Source: Lunularia cruciata
Taxonomy: Eukaryota > Streptophyta > Marchantiopsida > Lunulariales > Lunulariaceae
Length of the DNA: 64,000 nt
Direction: 5' to 3'
Assembly: GCA_948567375.1 (NCBI GenBank)
Contig: OX419757.1
Span: forward strand, 70,184,001-70,248,000
Shown: one piece after another, positions 56,629-64,000 of the stretch
How positions within the stretch are numbered: the stretch's first letter is position 1
How the letters are laid out: every line of letters begins with the position of its first letter
Position numbers and translations under genes: made by a program
Notes under the pieces: model-generated
Database searches by the model: none
Told to the model about the DNA's origin: nothing
Seen by the model: only the letters and a program-made list of their open reading frames with translations

Positions 56629-59600
56629 ATGGCAGAAATCTGGGGATATGAGAAGATAGTTGACGGGCCTGACATGAGAAATACTCAGGAAGGAGATTGG
56701 CTCATTGCATTCCATACCATTCAACACCCAACCAATTTTATCAAGTGGTGCTGGCTGGACAAACATCAAGTTCAAACTGCTGTTTCCAGGATTCGGGAGG
56801 TCGATCTCGATGTAATGGGGCTGAAAATAACTCTTGGACTTCACTATCCAAGGCCAGAGGTACTTTCCAAACATTACTCATTGTTTTCTTGTCATTCAAT
56901 CTTGATTTGTGAAGTTGATTTCTGTAAATTGCATTCAGATCATCAGCGCCATCCAGCGCCATCCCAAACCCTAAACCCATGCGCGTGAGCGCCTTTCCCG
57001 CACACCTCCTAGTGCCCCTCCATGGCCCCCAGCACCCCCGTGGGGCTGCACAGACTTGCTTGACTGAACCCATGTCCCACGATGCCTACCAGCGCCGCTG
57101 TGCGTCACCGAGTAGCTTCCAGCGGCATCGGCATTCCCTAAACCCTTGCGCGAGCATCTTCACACATCTCTGGGTGTCATCCAGCGTCCCCACGTGGACC
57201 TCATGCAGTCCTGCATTGCCATCCAATGGACCTGTGCCTACAAGCAGCATCCGCGGGCGCCCCTACACGGCCTCGAGCACCCTCCCGACGCTTTGCGGGC
57301 GCCACCCTACGCCACCCAGCGTCCCCCGATTGCAGCTCCAAGCGGCCCCCGGCAGCCCCTAGCGGCTCCCCGCAATATCTTGGACTGTGTGCGAGCGTCA
57401 CCCAGCATCACCCCTGAGTCTAAGTCCTTGTGATAGAAGTTTGAGCTGAAATTTTTTTGTGGGTTGTGCAGGTCATTCAATGTAAAGAGATTGTGAGTTC
57501 ATAGGACAAGGTCACTTGCACATGTTTGGTAAGAGGTAGGCAGTTTCAATTGACTGTAGATATAGTTAGAGATGCACTTGCCATGACCAGGGGGAGAACA
57601 CCAAGATGGAGGACAATTCCTTACACAGTTGTCTCAGACTGGTTTCCACAAAGGGACAGGGTTGCAAAAAGATATCTTGCAAGGCAATGTGTATATCCTG
57701 CATTTAGAGCTTTCTTCCAGTTGATGGGTGCACTAGTTGCACCCACTATTAGGCCCAAGATTGTACATGGGCATTTGGTACTCAACACCAAGACCAAGTT
57801 GAGGAGATTTGGTGTGGAAGATTATGATTGGGGAGAGTTGGCTTTTAGAGCTATCATTGCAGAGGTGGGGAGTTTGCAAAGCCAAGTGATGGGTCCTAAG
57901 GGGCGTAGGTTTAGAGTCACCTTCCTTGGACAGGTACTCACGCATCTCTTTGTGGAGAGAGGTTTCATTCCAGAGGAGGACATCATGTACTTGAATGATG
58001 GAGAGGAGTAGATTATACACGAGGGAGAGCATGGTGATGATCATGAAGATGCAGATAGCTCAGATGAGGATGAGACTACTGATGATGGGGAGGGTGAGGG
58101 AGAGGATGAGGATGGTGAGTGATTGAGTTTTAGGTTTGAATTTTGTCATATATATAGATTGTCATATCTTTGTATGTTGGAAAACATACAAAGTTCTTTT
58201 GTATATACCATTACCGGATTTAATAAATGAGTTCATTTAAGAAGCTTGAATTAAAGAACTTGTGAACTTGTATATTTATATATTCAAATATGAATTTGTA
58301 CTTGATGGATAACTAAATGTACCATTTGTGAACAGGTGTTCAACAGATTCGTGTTGAGACACAGCCTTACCCTTTGTTGAGATAGCTCCTTTTCACTCTT
58401 CTTCCCCTTCACTCCTTCCTCCATCTGTAGAGGGAGTTGGTGATCCCATGCATTTTAGAGAACCTTCACCTCCTTCCTGTTTGGTTGACATCACTTGCAT
58501 TTTAGATGATTGTGTATGAGTGGCTGAGTATAGAGAGAGAAATCTCCTGGAGCGTGAGGGTAGATTGGAGAGTGTAGGGAGAGAGAGATTAGTGCTTGAG
58601 CGCGAGAGTAGATTGGAAACTGTAGAGGAGAGAGAAAGATTAGTGCTAGAGTGAGAGAGACTCCTTTGTGAGTGAGAGGATTTACTTGCTGCAAAGGAGG
58701 AGAGGCATCTGACCTTGCTTACTGTTGAGATGGAGAGAGAGCAGAGATTAGGTGACTTGGACATGGACATACTAGGTGCAGCTGCCATGGCGGAGGGTTA
58801 CAAGCTCCAGTTACATAATCAGGCACAAGAGTTAGCATATGCTATAGAGAGGTGTGAGAGTGCACATGTTCAGGTAGAGGAGAGCGAGAGTAGTCTAGCT
58901 CAGATGAGAGCTCATGTAGAGGAGAGTGAGATTAGTCTAGCTCATTTGAGAGCTCGTGTGGCATATCTTGGACCCAGACTACATACTATTGCTCGCGAGA
59001 CCCATACTCATCATGAGATGCAGACCCAGACTGATGCCACCCATGTGTTACCCCATAGTGTGGAGACTCAGGGCACTCAGACTGAGTTTAGAGAGAGGAT
59101 TTGTCTATCAGGAGAGTATATTCCACGTATCCTCTTCCCCGGCTTCCTACGGAAGAAGATTATTATTGTGGATGTTACTTGTATGTGTTCATTATGGATT
59201 TGCGGTGCTATTGGTTTCCGTGAATGGGAGAGCGGGACGACTACACATGGTTGGTTCCCTCACACACAGTCCGGGCCTATAGGGTGGGTGGCCCGTCCTG
59301 GTGTTTGCCATTTTATCCAGTTCTGTTTGCTACGCTTTGAGGTTATCTTGTGGATAGATCTTACTCCGGATGGAGTGGAGTGGTTGCTACGGAGCATGTG
59401 GCAGTGGTCTAAACTCCCCGAGGGAGTTCACACCGGGTCTCGCCTCATGGCATGTTTGTGCTCTAGAGATATACAGCAAGATTCAGAGTTCAAAGGACTT
59501 AGATTTAGATCATATGAGCATCTGACTTCATTAGGTTTACCTCTTTGTGATCTTTTGATCATAGATAGTTATGCACTCTCTTATTATAGGAACCATCCAC

Positions 59601-59965
59601 ATGGTGCTATCCACCCTACCCACTTCCGTCCTTATAGGGTACATAGAGCATCATACACTTAGTCATTTGACCCTTTGATGAGTGCTTTGGACAGATTTGT
59701 CCATGACGATAGGCCTGCTATTAGTTGGGCAGAAGAGGAGTGGACATCAGGTAGATTGAGTTCTTATAGTTGTGACCCTTATCCTCTTCTTGCTAGTGGT
59801 ATCAGGCATTGAGACTTGGATGAGAGCGAGTGGCCACTATGGTGGTCATTGAGTCCATTTAGGATTCAACATCATGTATACCGTCGTAGACTTGAGGATG
59901 CAATAGTAGCACTTAGACACCATAGTGCATCACCCTCTTCTTCTTCACCTCCTCGACCTCCATAG
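56629..59965 (+). pseudogene. Three-exon gene of unknown function inside the Harbinger element
   Basis: Proposed exons 56,629-56,859, 57,472-58,114 and 58,336-59,965. Junctions are GT..AG (CAGAG/GTACTT to TGTGCAG; GATG/GTGAGT to GAACAG) and the phases agree. Exon 1: about 77 residues, G-D-W-L-I-A-F-H-T-I. Exon 2: C-L-V-R-G-R-Q-F-Q-L-T-V-D-I-V, then A-F-F-Q-L-M-G-A-L-V-A-P, faintly like the putative plant transposon protein domain, and an acidic Asp/Glu tail. Exon 3: a Pro/Ser linker, a coiled coil with L-V-L-E-R-E-S-R-L-E-T-V repeats, then an unknown C-terminal domain (W-S-K-L-P-E-G-V-H-T). In-frame stops (57,502, 58,009, several in 58,500-58,680, 59,660, 59,811) are mostly TGA or TAG explained by single C-to-T changes; there is one frameshift near 58,383. 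Dead but recently coherent. It could be a captured host gene or a nested element's gene. Confidence 0.55.
56955..57420 (+). repeat. GC-rich degenerate repeats inside intron 1
   Basis: A GC-rich block with recurring CAGCGCC, CAGCGNC and GAGCGCC words and two CCCTAAACCC boxes (56,968 and 57,138). All frames are open for long stretches because of composition; those frames are not genes. It shares its word family with 60,240-60,700. Confidence 0.5.
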
Positions 59966-60239
59966 TCATATGTTTAGGTTCTATTGGCTATTCATTTATA
60001 AACATATTCTTTTCATTTCTCCCCATGTATACATTTATGTTTTAGTTTACACTTGTGAACTCTCATATTCATATTGAACTCATATTATCATACTCATATT
60101 GAGCCCTCATTGTGGTATAACTCTTGTATTTCCTAAACCCTAAATTTTGAATTGTGCCTTTTGTATCCAACTTGTCACCACCTTACAAATATGGGCGCAA
60201 TTTCCCTTTAAACACTCAACCCTAAACACATCACGAGTT

Positions 60240-60700
60240 TTACTCAACGTCTATGTGCGCCAACGAGCGCCTCCGAGCGACTATGAGCCAAAAAATCATA
60301 TCATAAATTGACTGTCGAGCACCAACGAGCGGCCACGGGTGTCAACTAGCACCTACATAGGGGCCACCCAGCAGCACCCAGCGACCACGAGCGCCTACAA
60401 GCACCTTGAACCCATTTTCCCAGTGGCGTCGAGCGAACCCTAGCGGCCGTGAGCATCAATGGGCGCCTACCTAGGGGCCACCCAGCGGCACTCAGCAACC
60501 ACAAATGAGTGCCTACGAGCACCAACGAGCGGCTTCGAGCGCCGACGAGCACCATACACAACTTGCTTGCCTTTATTTTTTTCCATGTTCCATTGAGCGG
60601 CGCAAGCGGTGACTAGCGGCAGGAGAGATTTTTTGGGCGGCTATGAGCGTCAACTTGCGGCATCTTGGGCTTATTGTGCAAGAAAGACATGACAAAACGG
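60240..60700 (+). repeat. GC-rich AGCG/CGAGC repeat array
   Basis: Degenerate words such as ACGAGCACCAACGAGCGGC recur. A larger duplication of about 113 bp (CACCTACATAGGGGCCACCC at 60,350 and GCCTACCTAGGGGCCACCC at 60,463) lies inside. It is in inverse orientation to the GCTCG words at 55,990-56,180. Confidence 0.55.
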
Positions 60701-60842
60701 ATTGAGTGGTAAAGACAACATCAAAAACAAAAACTTTTGAGGAACTGAATGGTAACAAGTTGCATCAGGTTTCCATAGCCAAGTTTCCATAACTCATCTT
60801 TATTATAATCATAATAAAGGTTACATGGTGGTATACTATTCA

Positions 60843-61976
60843 CTATTCACTATCAATAGAGTATGATGGACGTTGAACCTGAGTGAGCACTTTAAAATAG
60901 TTACTTATTTCCTCAAGAGTTTTCCTTGCTTGTATGAGACTCATTTTGATTTCATGAGTGCGCTTTGATTCTAAACTCTTCTCCTTAAATTTTTGTTTGT
61001 CTGCCCTAGCTTTCCTTTTATCTACGCTCAATTTTTTCTCTATTTCAATTTTCATCTTCTTTGTCTCTAATCTAACGTGCTCTACTTCCATTCTCAGCAT
61101 TGTTTTCTCTCTCTTCCTCATGTTGGTGGCTTCTAGTTCAGCTAGTCATAACCTCTCTCTAGATTCTATACTATCTGCCTTTAACATGGTAATTTTTGCT
61201 AAATCATGAGACAATGACATACTAGGTGACAACTTGGGTACCTTACTTGCAGAAATTCCACCTTTCCTCCTCTTTGGATCCCGTTCCCCTTCTTGGTCTA
61301 CACAATCAGATCCATCTCTTGTAGAAATTAAAGGCGGTGGTGGTGTAATGAATGGCGAGTCCTCGATCGGTGGAACAAATGAAGACTCATCCTCTGGTGA
61401 TAGGATTCCATTCTCCATGCCACTTGCTAAACTTTCCACCCCTTGGGTGTTCACAACCAACTCAGGGCCTGAGTCAGGGAGCACCACCTCTAGAGGAGAT
61501 GAGAAATGGGAGCACTCCTGCGCACCTTCATGGACCTCCTCCTTGCCAGCCTCGCAAATCTTGCTCAAATTAGGATTACAATCTCCTAAACTTACCATTG
61601 CCGGTGGACTTATGTTTGCTCTGCTCCCAAACATGGCTTCCATTCTTGCAAAATGCGGGCATATTCCATTCAATTTATCTTCTATAGTTCTCCACCCTTT
61701 GCTATATTCCTTCTTGGTGAGACCTTCTCCCATAGCCTTGTTCTTGAGCTCCCAAGTTTCTTTGTACTGTTTCATGTACCGCAACCATTTCTTGTAAAGT
61801 CTGTCACCTGTCATAGAGGTAGGAAATCCGATACCCTCTCTAATCAAAAAGGTTGCGATTAAACTAAATGCGGTCGATTTCTGAATGGGCTTTTTGCAGT
61901 TCCCACCATGAATTTGTGCAAAATGCTCGGGGTCCTCCAAATAATCTAGTATTTGGCTATAATGGTGTGTTGCCAT
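60843..61976 (-). pseudogene. Myb/SANT-like accessory protein of the Harbinger element
   Basis: On the minus strand an ATG at 61,976 opens a 276-codon frame, and after one TGA (about 61,147) the same frame continues to 60,843, giving about 375 residues. A second ATG frame ends 12 bases upstream at a TGA (61,989 region), so the true start may be further up. N-terminus: L-D-Y-L-E-D-P-E-H-F-A-Q-I-H-G-G, then Y-K-K-W-L-R-Y-M-K-Q-Y-K-E-T, G-L-T-K-K-E, T-I-E-D-K-L-N-G-I-C-P-H-F-A-R-M-E-A-M-F-G, the Myb/SANT-like domain that accompanies PIF/Harbinger transposases. Middle: acidic, Pro/Ser-rich, with a basic R-D-P-K-R-R-K-G patch (nuclear signal). C-terminus: basic coiled coil. It is convergent with the transposase. 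The role expected is DNA binding at the element ends. Confidence 0.72.
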
Positions 61977-62537
61977 GCGAAATCATTCATCCTCCTTGGT
62001 TTTTCCAAGCACAGAAGAAGCCATCCTCAACAAGTCTCCAAATTTCTCTAATGGCTGTTGAGGTTGCAAATCCAAAGATGACTCTATAGGTCCCGGATCA
62101 GCATTGTTGATAATGGAGTCTCCTACACTAAATCGCTGTACTTGATTTCCCATTGCAAAAAGTTTGTTGCACTCCTAGTGTGAGAATAGTCGCACTCTAA
62201 TCAATTTCTTGGTTGCCGCATGGCGGCGCTGATCATTTCCCACACCAATTCAAAACTACAAAAGTGTTGTTACTTGCCTAACAACTCGCACCTTTGCTCA
62301 TGAGGGTGGTGAATTTCAGTTTACAAATTTGAATTGTTGGGCGGGGCCATTTTGGATCTTGAATACGAAACCAGATCATCAATACCTGACTAAATGATTA
62401 TGTGGCCACCCTCTTGAGGAAACACGTCACTCTTTCTGACAATCATTTATTTACTTACGGCATTCCAAAACATCCATAACGTAGGATTTGATTTTTATAA
62501 ATGAATGCAATTAGCTGAATATATCCCTTAACTGACA

Positions 62538-62602
62538 TTACAGAGCGTTCAGTTATTACCATCTGGTAACGTTACAGAGTACACTAAAAATTATTACAAA
62601 GT
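62538..62602 (+). promoter_or_regulatory. Right subterminal TTACRRAG motifs (3)
   Basis: TTACAGAG at 62,538-62,545, TTACAGAG at 62,572-62,579 and TTACAAAG at 62,595-62,602, in the same orientation as the two left copies. The sequence GGTAAYGTTACRGAG is shared by the copies at 53,602 and 62,572. Confidence 0.5.
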
Positions 62603-62634
62603 TTGTTATTTTTCCCGTAGACATCCGGCAAACC

Positions 62635-62652
62635 TATTTCTGAAACCCCCTA
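62635..62652 (-). repeat. Right terminal inverted repeat of the Harbinger element
   Basis: CTATTTCTGAAACCCCCT, an exact reverse complement of 53,493-53,510, followed by AAT. Confidence 0.92.
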
Positions 62653-62655
62653 ATG

Positions 62656-63027
62656 TGTGTCTCAGACTAGATCTTATTAGGAAGGAGTTAGCTAAAGTTT
62701 GTAGTGAGGTAGAAGAAGTACGAAGACCCAAAGTAGCAGAAGTAGGAGTGCAAGTGTCTTCAGAGTTGTTCTCTGAAACTTTAGAGAAGAGTGTGTTGGG
62801 AGATAAGGGAGTAGATGAATTACTCATTACCTCAATTGTAGTTGTAGTGAAGAAACTGTAAAAATAGATGAGTTAGGAGTAAAATTGGATAGACCCGAGG
62901 ATGGGGAAATTATAGAAAGATTATCGGGTTTGAAAGCTAAAGAAGAGGTAGACATCGGATCGGGATTAGTAACAGATTTGAGATTTGAAGAGATAGATAT
63001 GAAGAGGTGCATTGTCATTTTGGATCT
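62656..63027 (+). pseudogene. Coiled-coil protein of unit C, C-terminal part
   Basis: It continues the frame cut at 53,489: C-L-R-L-D-L-I-R-K-E-L, R-P-K-V-A-E-V-G-V-Q-V-S, E-K-S-V-L-G-D-K, then after a small shift L-S-G-L-K-A-K-E-E-V-D-I-G-S-G near 62,925-62,968. It aligns with unit B (V-S-L-R-L-D-L-V-N-L-E-L, K-P-D-V-A-E-V-G-I-Q-V, D-V-D-I-G-S-G). Confidence 0.65.
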
Positions 63028-63085
63028 GTAGGTTTTTAGAGTTGTTAGGAAATGGTAATTTTGTTAGAATTGTAGTTTGCTTCAC

Positions 63086-63093
63086 TATTTAAG
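63086..63093 (+). promoter_or_regulatory. TATA-like box of unit C
   Basis: TATTTAAG, 59 bases after the coding tail. Same placement as in units A and B; about 670 bases remain to the 3' end. Confidence 0.5.
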
Positions 63094-63761
63094 AGTGGCA
63101 TTTGCAAGAAATTGTTGTTCAGTGCTCATTATTTTTGAGAATCGATAAAGCAAAGTGTTGTGAAGCAATGCTCATTGCTTGAGCTTGATTCTGAGTATCA
63201 ACTTTGTGTTTGTGTTTGTGAGTGTGTGGAGAAATTCAAAGTGCAAGTTAGTTTGTTTGTTGGATGTTGGATTCTGTAGCCTTGATCTTCATTCTGTGTG
63301 TTTGATCCTAAGTGAAGTGCAATCAAAGCAACCTTGACAGATCTGATAGGAATTGTAGTGTTGGTAGTATTCTACATTTGTGAGTGTAGTGCAGTGTTGA
63401 TGTGATGCAATTTTTATCAAGGAAGTTGTGCCTTTGATGGAGGGTAAGAACACAATTCTGAGGTGAAGTTGTTTTGCAATGAAGTGCCATTTTCAGGAGA
63501 GCCTGAATTATCACAATCAAGATTGTTTGGAAAGAATTGAAGGTGTTGTGATTAAGAAGTGTGAATTTGTGACAAGACTACAAATTAGTGCTTGTTACTC
63601 TCTTTTGGGTGTGGTTTCTACTTGAGAGATTAAAGACACAACCAAGAAGAACTACATTGTTACTGTTTGCTTTGTATTTGACCAATTTTGACTTGTATCT
63701 CTACGGGAATGAACTTTACTTACCTGATTACCGCAAAAGTGATATTTGTTGGGTTGTCACA

Positions 63762-64000
63762 ACATACAAGAGGAGTTATTGAGGTCACATATCTAGAGAG
63801 TGGAGATAGTGGTACAATTCACCAAGTCATGTGTATATACATTGCTACACAACATATATTGTTGTTAACATTCATACACTATAGAAGCAAAACTCACACG
63901 TAAGTCATACATAAACTCTAAAGTGCCACAATAATTAGTTTGTTACACCACTCGAATCAACTCAACTTAGATCAGTACTTGATTTGTCACTCTATAAACT
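63762..64000. mobile_element. Resumed second methyltransferase element, then an inverted LTR fragment
   Basis: 63,762-63,827 continues the integrase leader of the second methyltransferase element (equivalent of 35,729-35,795). From about 63,828 the sequence is the reverse complement of the first 105 bases of that element's LTR (37,400-37,505), then of LTR sequence like 28,557-28,605. On the minus strand an LTR end is thus followed directly by an LTR start. It marks an inversion or an opposing copy. Confidence 0.55.

Larger units (their letters stand above)
53493..62652 (+). mobile_element. PIF/Harbinger-type DNA transposon with perfect 18-bp inverted termini
   Basis: AGGGGGTTTCAGAAATAG (53,493-53,510) is matched exactly, inverted, at 62,635-62,652. 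The flanks are AAT on both sides (53,490-53,492 and 62,653-62,655). Removing the element and one AAT restores the coiled-coil frame at the same length as copies A and B, which proves the boundaries. Inside: a transposase gene, a three-exon gene of unknown function and a convergent Myb/SANT-like gene. A 3-bp duplication and a two-gene plan fit PIF/Harbinger. It is 9,160 bp, larger than most such elements because of the extra gene. Confidence 0.88.
50843..63761 (+). mobile_element. Coiled-coil unit C, carrying a nested Harbinger element
   Basis: It starts TGTGGTACCCACATTTTT at 50,843 and ends GGGTTGTCACA at 63,761. Flanks are GCATA (50,838-50,842) and ACATA (63,762-63,766), and together they rebuild the methyltransferase-element sequence CGCATACAAGAGG seen uninterrupted at 35,721. 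Without the nested 9,160-bp element and its 3-bp duplication the unit is 3,756 bp, close to unit A (3,698). There is no internal LTR pair. TATTTAAG lies at 63,086-63,093. Confidence 0.72.

Noticed and set aside
56979-57433. Several long open frames, on both strands
   Set aside because: The block is GC-rich and repetitive, so stops are rare in all frames. It falls inside intron 1 of the three-exon gene model.

Overview
The window is plant nuclear DNA. It holds one intact, conventional host-type gene in a matrix of old, nested and mostly broken transposable elements. The evidence for a plant is a DUF247 protein gene, spliced genes with GT..AG introns, and Ty3/gypsy elements, one of them a chromovirus with a tRNA-iMet-type primer site. 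In-frame stops are dominated by CGA-to-TGA and CAG-to-TAG changes, as expected from decay at methylated CG and CHG sites. I cannot name the species. From memory, a gypsy element carrying a DNA methyltransferase points away from well-studied crops and towards a streptophyte alga, bryophyte, lycophyte, fern or gymnosperm; this is a weak inference.

Layout. 1-6.5 kb: a minus-strand gypsy gag/protease remnant broken by a complete 3.7 kb unit (unit A, exact 5-bp target duplication) that encodes a long acidic coiled-coil protein. 6.5-15 kb: a decayed relative of that unit (D) and a chromovirus remnant ending in an LTR. 15-18.7 kb: no gene seen. 18.7-20.6 kb: a DUF247 gene on the minus strand. 20.6-24.8 kb: AT-rich spacer with short repeats. 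24.85-26.5 kb: 5'-truncated unit B. 28.2-37.7 kb: the highlight, a Ty3/gypsy element whose polyprotein order is gag (two zinc knuckles, RG-rich tail), protease, a cytosine-5 DNA methyltransferase domain, RT-RNase H, integrase and a terminal PHD finger. 40 kb: a decayed PIF/Harbinger transposase. 42.0-64.0 kb: a second, decayed copy of the methyltransferase element, split by a chromovirus (42.66-48.10 kb) and by unit C (50.84-63.76 kb). Unit C is itself split by a 9.16 kb PIF/Harbinger-type element (53,493-62,652) with perfect 18-bp inverted termini.

How the parts may work together (inference). The methyltransferase element combines a DNA-methylation writer with a histone-tail-type reader (PHD) at the place where chromoviruses carry a chromodomain. 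The chromovirus LTR has six heat-shock-element-like dimers just upstream of its TATA box. The 3.7 kb coiled-coil units start TG, end CA, are flanked by 5-bp duplications and have a TATA-like box near their 3' end; they look like giant solo LTRs with an ORF inside U3. The Harbinger element carries a transposase with one intron, a convergent Myb/SANT-like gene, five copies of a TTACRRAG motif at its ends, and a three-exon gene of unknown function between the two.
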